The notes: generated from the sequence alone by a model not told the origin. A stretch of DNA of 64,000 bases from Panicum virgatum (GCF_016808335.1 NC_053141.1:19103756-19167755); one strand, 5' to 3'; positions 1 to 11,306 are shown, counted from the first letter of the stretch. A program made the numbers and translations.

Positions 1-747
1 AGAACTTGGCTAGGCAGGCTAAGATCATAGCAAGATAACCAAGAACGAACTCTTTATGAATAGCATAACGATAGTCGGAATACAAAGCCATACCAGTGGC
101 CGAGGATTGCTCGTCGACCCCGAGACGACTGGATTCGCTAAGGAAATGAAGTACTAGTCTAGCTCCACTACCCTAAGAGTACAAGTCACAATGAGAGAGA
201 GAGGCTTCTCCAAGTGGTGTGTGTGAGAGAGAGAGGTGGGAGGCCCCTCTTATAGTGCTTGAGGTCGGTTCCCGCCATCTCTATACATGGAAATGAGCCA
301 AACCGCCTTTAGGAGGATAGGATTGGTCTTCCCACCAAAATGCATCTGGACGGGACTCGGGGGGGGGGGGGGGTGGGGGGGGGGGGGGTGTTCAGCCGAA
401 CCCCTGGTTCGGCCGGCCCCACCCTGCCGCCTCTCGCCATGCCTTCGTCTGGGAGACTACACAGTGGGTCCTCTTGTCAGGTAGTCGGTGCCGAGGCTTG
501 GATGGTCGGTTTGGTCTGTTAGGTGGGCCTCTTTTGCTTGTGTTACGCAGGACACTATCTTCTGTGGTTTCTTCTGCGTATTCTTCGTGTCTTCTTCTTA
601 TTCCGGACTTGTGCTCCTGAAAACATAAATTCTCCAAAACAACTATGGAGCTAGGTTAGTTCTACAAATATGTTAGTAAGAGGCATGGTTTTCCTTCTCT
701 TGTGAGTATAGTTGACGGTTATATTTTGCACTTAACGACCGTCAACA
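1..747 (-). repeat. Partial 3' LTR of Athila-like element A0
   Basis: Read on the minus strand, an LTR begins at 747 with TGTTGACGG, directly after a polypurine tract, and runs off the window at position 1. It aligns by eye, block by block, with the plus-strand LTR at 4073-5705: the TTAAGTGC start, the CTCCA(C/T)AGTTGTTTT block, a GGAACCGACCTC block, a TATA-like CTATAAG (about 248-260) and the stretch around GAGCAATCCTCGGC. It is the 3' LTR of a minus-strand element whose outer end is outside the window. The two LTRs are clearly diverged, so this is an older copy or a different subfamily from A1. Confidence 0.8.
359..390 (+). repeat. Near-pure G homopolymer tract inside the A0 LTR
   Basis: Thirty guanines interrupted by single T residues at 374 and 389. 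On the coding strand of the element this is a C tract just upstream of the promoter region. Such a run can form G-quadruplexes, and its length is unreliable in most sequencing chemistries. Confidence 0.9.
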
Positions 748-760
748 ACACCCCCAAGTT
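748..760 (-). other. Polypurine tract of A0
   Basis: On the minus strand the sequence reads ACTTGGGGGTGT immediately before the LTR start TGTTGACGG. It matches the position and form of the A1 tract at 50877-50888 (GCTTGGGGGAGT), which primes plus-strand synthesis in this family. Confidence 0.7.
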
Positions 761-2266
761 AGCCTTTTGCTCATCCCAAGCAAAACATGGCTGATGTTTG
801 TTGATCAGGAGTTGTTGCGATGTTGCATTTCCAACTTATACTTTAGGCACAACTGAATGCTTCTTACCTTGATTTTGAATAAGTTGGCCTTTTGTCCTTA
901 CCTCTTACCTTTACTCATGTGGGGCTTTTAGCTTCACCTCATCTTTGGCAGTTGAGAGTCAGAACGGTATCATAGAGTGCTTGTATTTCTCCCTTTAGTT
1001 CAACCGTCAATCCGGAGTTTTGTTAAGTTTTTCAAAAGAATTTTATAAAGTTCCTCGGATGATCTCTCTGATCGCTCGATGTGTATAATTCCTTACCAAG
1101 GCTTTTTATTGAGCCTTTCTTCCTCACCCTATCTCTAATGGTTGTTTTTGGTGGAGCTGTAGGTATGGAGGATTTGAAGGCTTACTTGCTTCTCATATTT
1201 TGCTAAGTCAAAGATCGGATCCGAAGGAGAAACAAGTCATAAACCTTGATCAATATGTGCTAGTGTGTGGATATTTTTGGTGGATGGTGTATGAACTCCT
1301 TAGTATGAACCATCTCTCTTTCTTTTTGGATAGGGGCTATCTCTTTTCTTTTTTTGACATGCCGAAGCATGTGGCATATCTTCTTTGGGTATGCTTCTTT
1401 TATTCTCTCTTTCTTTTTTTTGACATGCCGAGGCATGTGGCATACCTTCTTTGGGTATGTATCTTTTATTTCTTTTCTTTTTGCATAGCCCATATCCTAG
1501 ATGCAATTTTCAGAGATAGTTGTCATACATAAGCATGGAGTTTTATTTTGTGGATGGATAAGTGGAGTGCTTAATCCTAGTGTAGAAGCATAGCACATGG
1601 TGTGAACGTATATGTGATCTTGATCATGGAAGTATGAAATGAATCTCACTAAGGGTCACAACAGTTTGACAAAGCTCAATGAGATAGCAAGTTGCATATG
1701 TGGATGGTTTGCAATGAGAACAACATATGGCTTTGGATAGGAATTTCAAATCATCGAGGAACTTTATTATATTTTTGTGTTTTCAAAATAAAATACTCCG
1801 GATATCAAGCATAGCATAGGAAAGATCATAGCAACTCTATTTAACCATATCATAGCTCACAACAACTTAGATTTGGATCATGCTTTTGTTACCCACAAGT
1901 TTCAAGATTTAAGGTTTGAACTTAAAGCCCACGAACCCAAAACTAGGTAGAGCACAAAGTTGTAACTAAGCATATGAAGGAAATTAGCAGAGCAACTATT
2001 CATCATTTCAACAAGGAAAACTCACACCATGCTTACTACACATATTAAGGCAAAGAAAAAGATATTTTTGTTTTTTTCTAAGTTTTGTAGATTTTTATTT
2101 GATTTTAGATATGCAAATTTTTATTTGGTTTCATGCAAGATTTTGAAAGCGGTAAAGGATAGAGTTTGATACAAGTTACCTCTCATGGGGGTCCTCCCCC
2201 AAGCTAGCTTCAGGCTCACTGCTGTTGGTTGGGGTTGAACCCAGCCCAACAGTAGTAGGCCCTCCA
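761..2266 (-). other. 3' noncoding region of A0 with a tandem repeat
   Basis: This stretch lies between the env-like ORF and the polypurine tract of A0 and has no supportable gene. It aligns with 49346-50876 of A1. At about 1346-1472 two units of roughly 80 bp contain TTTTTTTGACATGCC, GCATGTGGCATA and TTCTTTGGGTATG; the same pair occurs in reverse complement at about 50095-50230. Each unit can fold back on itself because GCATACC and GGTATGC face each other. The region ends in AT-rich sequence at 2040-2160. Confidence 0.7.
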
Positions 2267-3738
2267 CTACTCTTGGGTCTGCTGTTGTTGTCGCTCCAAG
2301 TTGTGGATCCTCTCGCCTGTGTGTCGCTGCCAGTTCTGAGTTGCCTCGATGTGCTGGCCCAGGAATTCGTCGATGTTGGTGGTGCGCACGTTCATCTCGC
2401 CCATCTGTCGAGTCAGAGTGGCGAAACCTCTGGACGAGGCTGAACGTCTGGCGGAGATCGGGGGTCCACTAGAGCTGGAACTAGTGGACAGGCACCCTTG
2501 GGCCTGCCGTGCCCACTCCTCTGTACTTGCGTTGTGCCATGACGAACCTCCCGCCTCATGGTGGTATGAGGTTTGAGTATGCTGAGGCGGTGTTGGCGTT
2601 TCTTCCCTTCTGGTCCTGCTCCTTGTCATCTTGCCAGGTAAACCAAAAGCACTATGCCTACGGCCCCCTTCTCATTGAACGAGAGGGATGGTTAGTGCAC
2701 GACAATTATACAAATGGAAGTCCGCATTGGGCAGCGAAATCTCATTTGTATAGCCCATGAAGAGTCAGTCGGGCCTTTCTTAAGTGTGTGACCTTGAATC
2801 AAATAAGACTCATCTATATACGTGCGGTCACCCTCAATGAAGGGAATGGAATTCCCTTCTATGGCACTAACATGTGTAGCGATACGAGTAATCAATGAAG
2901 TACACTCAATAGGACCCGTCATGTTGAAATTCGAAAGCCATTGCTTAACCAAAGCTTGTGCGGGGGAGATTTTGATCTTGTTGACCATGGCATATAAAAT
3001 GATCAACTCGTCGTTGTGCATAGGTCGGACATCTTCTCTTGGAAAGAGAGTGATGGCTAACCACTTGTGCATCAAGCGAAGAGTTGGATTATGAATGTCA
3101 TTGCACCGGGGTGCAAATTTTCCATGGACAACTTGACCCGAAATCTGCCCCCAAAATTCATGACGATTAAAATTGCGGCAAGCTTGCTCAAGAGAAATCA
3201 GCCAGCGTTTGTTGAAATCGAGGTGGCTAGCAAAGGTTTTCCAAGAAAGCAAATAGTCCTTCCCGAAAAGTCGAAAATAAACCCCATTTTCCACCTCCCG
3301 AAGAGTGCAAAGGAATTGGATGGTGAGGAGCTGAGAACCGTACTCCTCAACGGGAGCGAAGTTGCTCCATCCAATTGCGTGCCAAACATTAGCGAAGTCT
3401 TCGTACATACCTGTTTTGATTAGGAGTTCCGGATTGAAGGCCCGGGTGTGGACGAAGCTTCGGTTTTTGATGATGGCGTAGGCTTGGCGCTCACGAGTGT
3501 CACGCAAGTCGAGGTAAGGAGCATCATCTTCATCAATTTCCATGGCCTCAGCTTGTAGTTCGGCTTGTAGTTCGGCTTGCACTTCTTCTTCTTGTTCGTC
3601 TTGTTCGTAGTCCATCGTGGTCGGTGTTGGTGTTGGTTCGGGGGAATGGCAAGAGCTTGACTCACCCCGCGAACGGGACGATTCTAACCTCGTCATCCTC
3701 TTGATGGCTCTGATTATCTTCCGACCTGCACCCTTCAT
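2267..3738 (-). pseudogene. Env-like ORF of A0 (resembles Athila ORF-1-type protein), broken
   Basis: An ATG at 3738 follows a 79-nt candidate intron. From there a frame is open to 2692 (348 codons). It begins with a basic R/S-rich stretch, continues through an acidic segment with M-D-Y-E-Q-D-E-Q and ends in a globular part containing F-R-L-F-G-K-D-Y and P-I-E-C-T-S-L. Near 2760 the frame shifts relative to the A1 copy, and the rest continues as a separate open stretch 2629-2267 with R-G-F-A-T-L-T-R-Q-M-G and a coiled-coil-like Q-rich end. No transmembrane segment or signal peptide is evident, so env-like refers only to the position usual in Athila elements. The family assignment is from memory and moderate; a generic plant retrotransposon protein is the alternative. 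The copy looks dead. Confidence 0.65.
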
Positions 3739-4072
3739 GCTTGCAACAAGAGCGAACAAGAACGAATGAGAACAACTAGATTCGGGTTACGTTAGTGAAA
3801 TGAAAATGAAACTCTTACCCGAATGTTGTTCCTCCGAGTGTGTAAATAATCTTGCAGCAAAGAAATGAGAGAGAGAGTTTTTTTGCAATCAAACTTGAGC
3901 CAAAATCCATTGAAAACCCGGGAGCAAAGTTTGAGAGAGTTTGAGAGGGAGTGAGTGAATGAGAGTTGAGTGTGAGAGCTTAACACCCACCTCTCAGCCT
4001 CTATATAAAGAGAGAATGGCCGGGCACCGTTGGGAGGAGCTGGGCACAACGGCTAGCAGCCGTTGGCAAAAG
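3739..4072 (-). promoter_or_regulatory. Internal promoter-like leader of the A0 env-like ORF
   Basis: On the minus strand there is a TATA-like CTTTATATAG (4001-4010), then a CT-rich leader, then a 79-nt candidate intron (3740-3818), then the ATG at 3738. The intron runs from CGG|GTAAGAG to TTGCAAG|C, contains a CTAAC branch-point-like motif and is T-rich. The same order and the same intron length occur in A1 at 30467-30735 despite sequence divergence. This suggests a separately transcribed and spliced mRNA for the ORF. The A0 sequence is cut at 4072 by the insertion of A1. Confidence 0.55.
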
Positions 4073-5705
4073 TGTTGATGGTGCTTAAGTGCCAAATCCG
4101 GCCGTCAACTATACTCAATAATAAAGGAAAACTATACGCCTTACTCACATATTTGTATCACTAACCTTGCTCCACAGTTGTTTTCGAGTTTTGTACATTT
4201 CAGATGAGCAAGAGCAGAATAGGACGAAAACACACAGTAGATGACGTACAACTACGCAGAATATTGCATCCGGCATCACACCCTTACAAAGAGGGCCCAC
4301 ATGTCAGAGGAAACGGGGCCTCCACGCAAGATGCACTACAGGATAAGGATAAGATCCAACGAATAAACCATCCAGCGGAAGATCAGGCCGAGGGGCTGCC
4401 AGGTGGGGTCGGCCGACCCCTAGGGTCGGCCGAACCTGGCCTGCAAGATGTCCAGGTGCATCTCGAGAGGAGTAGCTGCCAAGGCACTTGGTAACCTTCC
4501 ATATGTGCAATTGGCGGGAACCGACCTCTAGAGCTATAAATAGGGCCTCTCTCCCCCCCTCAACACACACACACCTCTCATTCCACTCTCTCCAAGAAGG
4601 CTCTCTGTTGCTCTCTTAGCTAGGTAGTGGAGCTAGGCTAGTTCTTCTTTAGTGAGCAAGTCGTCCTCAGGGTCATTGAGCAATCCTCGGCTTCCGGTAT
4701 GGCTTTGTATCCGACTTGTCAGACTTCTATTCATAATATAGAGTTGGGCCATTGTTGCTTTACTATCTTGATAGTTTATCAATCCATGCTTAGTTCGTTC
4801 ATAAGTTATGCAAAGGTCTTGGTTAGGCCAGATGATCCAGGTACGGATAGATGTTCATTGTGCTTTCGGGCTTGCTCTAGTATTTTACTTGTCCATCCGA
4901 AGGGTGGGTGACCCGGGGACGCTAGAGTAGTGACTTCATACACGAGTGTGGTGCTCGGGTATGCGGGATCCATCGGATATGACCGTGCTCCACGGTGTGA
5001 CTGGGGTAGACGACAGGTGGTGACAGCCCTGTTCGTCCGGCGTAACAGCTGTGTTGCGTTTAGCGTATTCCCCGACGTTCGGGTTCGGTGTAGGAGTTCA
5101 TGCAAAGAGGTAACGGAACTAGACATTCTCCAGTGCGGGACCTTCTCCCCGCTATCCCATTTTCCTGGCACCTGCAGTCCTAACCATGTCCTAACATAAC
5201 CCCAGCTTTGGATAGAAGCACTAGAACACCTAACCTAGCCTAAGCTCCAGCTGACTTAACATAGGATAGAGTAGTCCCCTTTCTTTTGTCGTTTCTCTCT
5301 TTTATTCCTTCCTCTTGGAGTGTGGTTGTGTGCTGTGTCACATTACCCTTGCTTATTCTTTACCCGGACTTACCCCTGTTAGAGTTTTGCCTATTGCTTG
5401 AGGCACAATATCATGGTTAATGTTAAGTACAATACCTTTGCCGCTGCCGTCCTTTGGGACACAAATAAATGACGATACCCTTACTCTTCGGGTGAAATGC
5501 TACAACGGTATATCCGTGCGCTTGCGAATCCTTCTGTAATCGTATTGATTATACCATGAGAGTGGCACCCCTTGGGTGCAGTTGTTAGGATGGGTTCGGC
5601 GCCCTCATTTCTAGTGATTGCACTAAGGACTACCAACAGGCAATTCTGAGGTTGTTACCGAGGTCATCGCAAACCCGGTATCGACTTAAGAAATGCCAGC
5701 AAGCA
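4073..5705 (+). repeat. 5' LTR of A1
   Basis: The LTR starts TGTTGATGG and ends CAAGCA shortly before the primer-binding site; length is 1633 bp. A TATA box CTATAAATAG lies at 4534-4543, followed by a CA- and CT-rich transcribed-like stretch. Its first 169 bp match the truncated 3' LTR at 50889-51057 with roughly eight differences, so A1 is much older than the Tekay elements here. Confidence 0.8.
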
Positions 5706-5709
5706 TTTC

Positions 5710-5727
5710 TGGCGCCATTGCCGGGGA
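5710..5727 (+). other. Primer-binding site of A1, tRNA-Asp type
   Basis: TGGCGCCATTGCCGGGGA directly follows the 5' LTR. The consensus of the Athila/Tat group is TGGCGCCGTTGCCGGGGA, complementary to the 3' end of tRNA-Asp, so there is one mismatch. Confidence 0.85.
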
Positions 5728-5859
5728 CGGCATGTGAACAAAGTTATTGTGCTGATATTAATCTAGGCTTTGTATTCAGGATATAGTCTTTACTCTTTCA
5801 GGCTAATGTCACTTTATGTCTTCTTTTATTTTTGATTTGAAAGAAGACAGGGGTAGTGT

Positions 5860-6693
5860 ATGACTGGTTTCTCCCTGCCGGAAAACTACACAGACAATCC
5901 AGAAAGGCTCGTGAGAAGGGCACGACCTCGCGTCGTTCCTCTTCTCGCCATCCTCCCGGCACAGGAACCCATTCAGGAAGCACCACTTGTTCCTGAGGCT
6001 ATGGCTGAAAAGGCCCTTCGCGAGTTCTCCGTCCCTCCACCGACAATGTGGCCACAGGCCCCAACATCAATGTCGGGGACGTGAACTTTGAGCTCAAATC
6101 AAGCCTCATCAACATGGTGCAGGCTAGCCCATTCTGTGGCAAGCCGAATGAGGATGCAAATGCACATTTGCAGAACTTTCTGGAGCTCTGCGATACTGTT
6201 GTCATATGGGGTGTCGCTGCCGATGCAATCAAGCTTTGTCTGTTTCCCTTTTCCCTCCTGGGGAAGGGGAAACAGTGTTTTTACAAAGAAAAGGACAAAG
6301 ACACCTAGGCCAAATGCTCCAAGGAGTTCCTCGCTAAATTCTTCTCGCTGGGCAAAACAAATGCCTTGCGCGAAAGAATTTCAAGTTTCCAGCAGACATG
6401 GATGGATTCCATCCCAGAAGCTTGGGAAAGGCTGCAGGAATACATCCTGGCCTGTCTTCATCATGGCATGGACGAGTGGCTCGTACTTCAAAGCTTCTAC
6501 AACAGGGGTGGAGCGATGAACGACTCCAACCCCGCACAAAGGGCATGCATACCGTCAAAGAGACGGATATGATTGCCAGTAAGCTGGGCCTCCTAATCAA
6601 GAAGATGGAGGAAGGGAGCAAGCAACAAATCCATGCTCCCGTCTACGCCATGGGTCGCACTTCACGTGCGAAGTCTGTGGCAGTGAAGGACAT
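5860..6693 (+). pseudogene. gag of A1, 5' half, frameshifted
   Basis: An ATG at 5860 opens a frame with a basic N-terminus. The gag core continues in another frame from about 6040 (N-I-N-V-G-D-V-N-F-E-L-K, then S-S-L-I-N-M-V-Q), so a one-base indel lies near 6040. An in-frame TAG at 6306-6308 follows, then a core segment including E-A-W-E-R-L-Q-E-Y, then at least one more frame change after about 6540. The last bases encode the first half of a zinc knuckle (C-E-V-C-G-S-E-G-H, from 6667), where element X is inserted at the site GACAT (6689-6693). The second half of the knuckle resumes at 23001. This is Athila-type gag by motif and context, and it is not functional. Confidence 0.8.
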
Positions 6694-9600
6694 TTTTGAC
6701 GCTCCTTAGCGCCCCAATTTATATACAGCAAGCGCACAGGATCGTGTAGCTTTTCCCTTAGAGTATTCCCCCAAGGTTTATCAATCCGTGGATCGACAAA
6801 GAACTACCCAAGGTTTTCCATCTAATCTAACGAATCTATCCTAACATGAAGCATGAATTGCACATATAGAGTAAACCTTTAATAGATATGAGTGTTGTGT
6901 AAAGGTTGATCTCATCCATGAATATAGGCGTAACCATAGCTAAACCAAAGACATGACTAGGCCTATTGTCATCTAGTTGTAGTTCAAGCTAACGAGCAAA
7001 CAAATCATGCATCTCAATCAATGGCATCTTTAAATCCAAAATCTCCAATCCGATCCTTCAATACCCCATCTACTAAAGCAATGCCCTGTCACGACGCCCC
7101 CCTTTGGATCAAAGCACCCTGAAGCAAGTCGAACCCCCTTTGGTAGTTCCGCCATGAACCTCTAGCCACCATGACTACAAGATCATGCTAAGCGATCTAT
7201 CTCGATAATAGATCTAGGATGAAGCAAACCCAAAGAAAAGAACGAAATCGAAAGAGAGAACATGGTCGCTAAAAGATTCGGAAGACATGATTATCATTAC
7301 TCACATAATAGATTCATTTGGATCGTCACCACCGAGTACATACCATTGACGACTCCAACTAGCTCATGAACTCCACCATGGCACAACCACGCAGGGAGGC
7401 CATGGCGGCTAGGGGCGGCCTAAGCCATCTCCTAGACAACTTCGAAGACTTGCGGCGGCCGTCGTCTCTGTAACACCCCGGGTGTCTGCACAGTAATTAA
7501 ATAGGTGTCTGCACAGTAATTGTGTATGTTTGCTATGCATCATGTGCTTGAATTACTTAAAAAGGATCTTTTTGTAATTATGAAAGGTTATATGTGTAAT
7601 TATGATTTTATGCAAGGTCCTTTATATAGTTATTTATGAATATAGCTTTTGTGGAGGGTGTTTTTGTAAAATTTCAGTGCATTTAATGCATGGTAGCCAA
7701 TTTTGCTTGTAAGTCTACATTTGAAGTGAAATTGCTTTGAAAAAGGCAAATTTCCTAGAATTCAAATTCCTTTCTATATTTTTAATTTTAGCTCTTGTAT
7801 CTTTGGTCAAATAAATTTTTGCACAACATCAAAGTTGTAGATCTTGAAAAGTTGAACAACTTTCATCTTGGGCACTTTTTCATTTGAGCCCTATTTTAAA
7901 AGTTATCGCTGGTTTACAGTTTAGTCCCTGGAATTTTTGGAAATTGCAAAATCGCCCTTATCCCCATCTCCCACCTCCCTGCTCTGCTTCTCGCCGCCGT
8001 CCACCGACAGCGCCGCCCGCCGGCGCCTTCCGGCCATTCCGGCCATTAATTTGCCGCGCGCTGGCACCCACGCGTCGCGGACGACCTCCTCCACCGCCCT
8101 CTAGCCTCGCGCTGGCCCTCTTCTTCCCGTGCCACGCGCCCCCGCAGCTTCCAGAGCCGCCTCGACGGCCGCCACCGCGACGCCGCCGTGGACAGCCCCG
8201 GGCAGAGCACACCGCCCTCTCTTCGCGCGCGCCCGGCCACTACAAAAGCCCCAGCAAGCTAATCCGTTCGCCCTTTCGCTTGCTCCTCGCTTCCAGACCC
8301 CAGAACACGCCGCCGCTCCACCGTGAACGCCGACGAGCTCCACCCCGCCGTTGCCTCGCTATTCCAGAGCCGCTCCGCCCAAATCGACCACGCAAATAGC
8401 TTTGCCTCCCTCTCGCGCAGCTCACGGGCTACTTCCCGTCAACCATCTTCCACCGGAGTCACCCCGCCGCCGTAGCCGAGCTCCTCAAGCCGCCGCTCGC
8501 CGTCGACATCCACTTTCCCGACCACCCCAGCCTCGATTCCAAGCACCCAGAGGTGCGCCTTGGACCTCTTTAGCCCCCACTACTGTTTCCCCTCGCCGCC
8601 GGTGAGCCCCTCGCCGGGAAACCGCCGGTCAAACCCGCGCTCCCCCTCTGACCCGACCCGAGGACCTCGGTTTTGAAATTCCAGAGAACCCAGGGGGTTA
8701 TTTGAATAGGCCTAGACACATATGAATAGTGCCTTAGGGACTTCTTTGCTATGATTTTCAGTGAACTTTAAAATTCAATATCAATTCATAGAAAATTCGT
8801 AAAATAGAAAATCTTGATGTTTTGGAATCCTCTTGAAGAGCTCTATGCAGTAGAACCATAATATGTTAGGCTTTAGTTGCAAGTTTTTGCTGTAGAATTT
8901 GATTTGTGTTACTAGTGCTTAAATATTAGTTGTTTTCATCTTTTTCTTAACTGCTGTATAAAGCCTTGTCTTGCAGGGAAACTTTTATGGTAGTTCACTC
9001 TTGTAACACTTGTTTTGCTATAAAAATTTCATGATCAGTTCTTTGGTGTAGCTATTTATTTGATTTAATCTTTGTTTAGTAGACTTTAATTTTGGTAAAT
9101 AGTTTCTATTCGTAATAAATCATGAATTTATTTCTGCATGCTCTTTCTAAGTAGCTTAGTTTGTCCAGGAAGATTGAGCCTCAGTTCATGACTAGAACAG
9201 GAGCTAAATTTGAATCTTGCCAAACAGATGTCTGTTTTGTTTATTTTCTCAGAATTAATTCTTTGTAGATAAAATCATGAAAAATTCACAGTAGCTATAT
9301 CATCCCTGTGTAGACCTACTGTTAAATTGTGAGCTCATTTTTTGTTTTAGTTTGACTAGTATAATTCAAACTTGTTCTAGGTGTTGTCTGAATGAATGAA
9401 TTGTTGTGATTAAATGGTTACATGTCTTGGCATGATTTTTACAGGGTAGCTTAATCTGTTCATGTTCTATTTAGGGTAGTGTTTTGGTAAATTAATTACT
9501 GTTTGTACTTTGAGTTATATGTTTATTTGCAAACATGGAAGTAATTGCTATAGGAATCCACCCCCACTTGTTCATGAAGTTAGTCAACTTCTTTTGTGCT

Positions 9601-9698
9601 GTTGATCATGATGCCTTGTGTAGTTAAATTTGTTATTTAACTACTCTATAAACGATTGCCCATGTCTGTTTTTAATGTTTTTCTGACATTACATATAG

Positions 9699-10928
9699 AC
9701 ACGACTGTCTTATCGGACGGGACGTACGAGCTGATCCCGGAATCTGACGGAGGTGATCTCGAAGCTCAAGTAAACACTGCTGAACTAACTGAAGCCCCGA
9801 ACCAAAGTTCGGAAGAGCCTAGAGCTGAAATAGTTAGCGACTACCGAGAAGGCAAGCCCCGGACATAACCTATATTTCAAATTATTATCATTTACTGTTA
9901 TTACTTACTTGTGCATTTATAGTTCTTAGGATTTGAATTGAAACCCTAGATGCATGATCCTAGGAACCTATGTACTGAACACTAGACTTGAGTTCGACTA
10001 CTTGATAAGCTTATAGGACCGGTAAAAGTCGAGTGATTGCCTGTCACTCGCGAGCTTTATAGGAATTGCCTGTTTACTTTCTGTTATCAATATAAGGACA
10101 ACGGACGGGGTTGTGATCGATATCATGACTTTATGTGAGACCCCGTCTGTGTTGATGAACTTGCTAAGGTCGCGGTGTGTGGTAGTGCTGGTTAAGTTTT
10201 TGAAAGTACTAGTCACATGCCGTAAATATGGTACGCGGCAAGCCTAGTAGCCGATTAGACCGGGGAGTGGATATACCTTTCACTCTCTCAGTAGGGATAG
10301 GTTTTATTGTTATGTTGCGCAACATCACGACTTCAAGGGACAAGGTTCGGCCTTGGAGCCCTGTAGTCGGGGAGAGTGACCCTATCCACAAGCCGGAAAG
10401 AAAGGTCAACGGTTGTTTGGGAATGACCCGACGGTGTTCCAGACGTGTGTGCTAGGTTATCCTTGCAAGGTTGAATTTCGATTCAGAATCGTCCGCCTCT
10501 CATGATGAAATGAGACTGCTTGATCTCTTTGCCACACAGAATAAGAAGAGCAACAATACTTTAATCAATCTTGATGTTTGCTTAGATTTCTACCATGATT
10601 GGATAGTAGTTGCTGACATAGAATGGTTAATCAACTAGAATCTTGAAAGCTAAAACTTGGAAGTAAGGACATACTCTTTATTGCTTTTCAGAAAAAGGAA
10701 AGCCAGAGCCTCACAAAACCTTGCATAGTCTAGTTAAAGTGAGCTACTTATACCCGTTGGCGGTTAAGTCTTGCTGAGTATTAGAATACTCAGCCTTGCT
10801 GTTGAAACCCTTTTTCAGGTATGAGTTTTGAGGATCAGATCGCTAGCTTGACCTATCCTTGCTCATTGCCTCCTGGCTGGTCCGTAGAGTGGGATACGTC
10901 TGCGACCGGCAATGACTATGACGAGTGA
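9699..10928 (+). CDS. LTR-embedded small spliced gene, T1 5' LTR (two conserved exons)
   Basis: Exon-like block a, 9699-9851 (153 nt), follows the acceptor CATATAG and encodes L-S-D-G-T-Y-E-L-I-P near its start and an acidic remainder ending R-E-G; it stops at a GC-type donor, GAGAAG|GCAAGC. Block b, 10819-10928 (110 nt), follows TTTTTCAG and encodes F-E-D-Q-I-A-S-L then P-C-S-L-P-P-G-W-S-V-E-W-D, with a TGA at 10926-10928. Block a ends with one base of a codon and b begins with two, so joining them gives a glycine and keeps the frame. T2 and T3 have homologous blocks at the same LTR positions with many synonymous differences. I do not recognise the protein. No conserved start codon is visible; a tentative upstream exon ends at AGAG|GTGCGC (8552) but has no ATG, so the 5' end is unresolved. 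Confidence 0.6.
10773..10794 (+). promoter_or_regulatory. Perfect hairpin just upstream of the LTR exon b acceptor
   Basis: GCTGAGTATT and AATACTCAGC face each other across two bases, 24 nt before the exon b acceptor. The same hairpin occurs in the T1 3' LTR (21972-21993), T2 (32741-32762, 44622-44643) and T3 (51557-51578, 60841-60862), where the loop is slightly changed but the arms still pair. Confidence 0.75.
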
Positions 10929-11306
10929 TACCATGCTTGGGCTAGCCTGGTATCCTTTTTGCGACGTGTTGTAGCCGTCGTGTTTTATCTTCCGCTGTTT
11001 AAACCCTGAAGCTTTACCCTTATGGCTTGTATAACTGTTTTACTTAAGTTGGCTTTGTAAATAATGATTTGAACTAGTTTGTAATCACTACTGAACTTGC
11101 CTGTGTTGTAAAATTTGTGGTTGTAATATCTCTGGACTCGCCTTCGTGCGGGGTAAGCTTGTTTGATCCGAGAATCGGTGGTTGTATCGGGACGTTACCC
11201 GATAGACCAAGAATTGTTCCGTTTGAAGTGCGTTTAAGCTAATGTTGCCTTTATGGTGATGGCCTGCGCACTTGAGCCGGGATAATTTAGGCGGTTCTGC
11301 CACAGC

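Larger units (their letters stand above)
7469..11304 (+). repeat. 5' LTR of T1
   Basis: Starts TGTAACACCCCGGG and ends TTCTGCCACA; 3836 bp. It contains an AT-rich start, a GC-rich island (about 7960-8650) with a weak TATA-like TACAAAAG (8241-8248), an AT-rich intron-like stretch (8650-9690), two conserved exon-like coding blocks (9699-9851 and 10819-10928), a hairpin (10773-10794) and an AATAAT poly(A)-like signal (11060-11065). Confidence 0.92.

Noticed and set aside
2267..3738. Possibility that the Athila ORF encodes a true envelope glycoprotein
   Set aside because: No signal peptide, transmembrane helix or glycoprotein-like cysteine pattern is visible. The word env-like is used only for its position.
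7884..8605. Several overlapping ORFs on both strands at the start of the T1 LTR (repeated at 19082-19805)
   Set aside because: GC-rich LTR island with composition-driven open frames; the two T1 LTRs differ by indels that break them (for example near 8030 and 8175).
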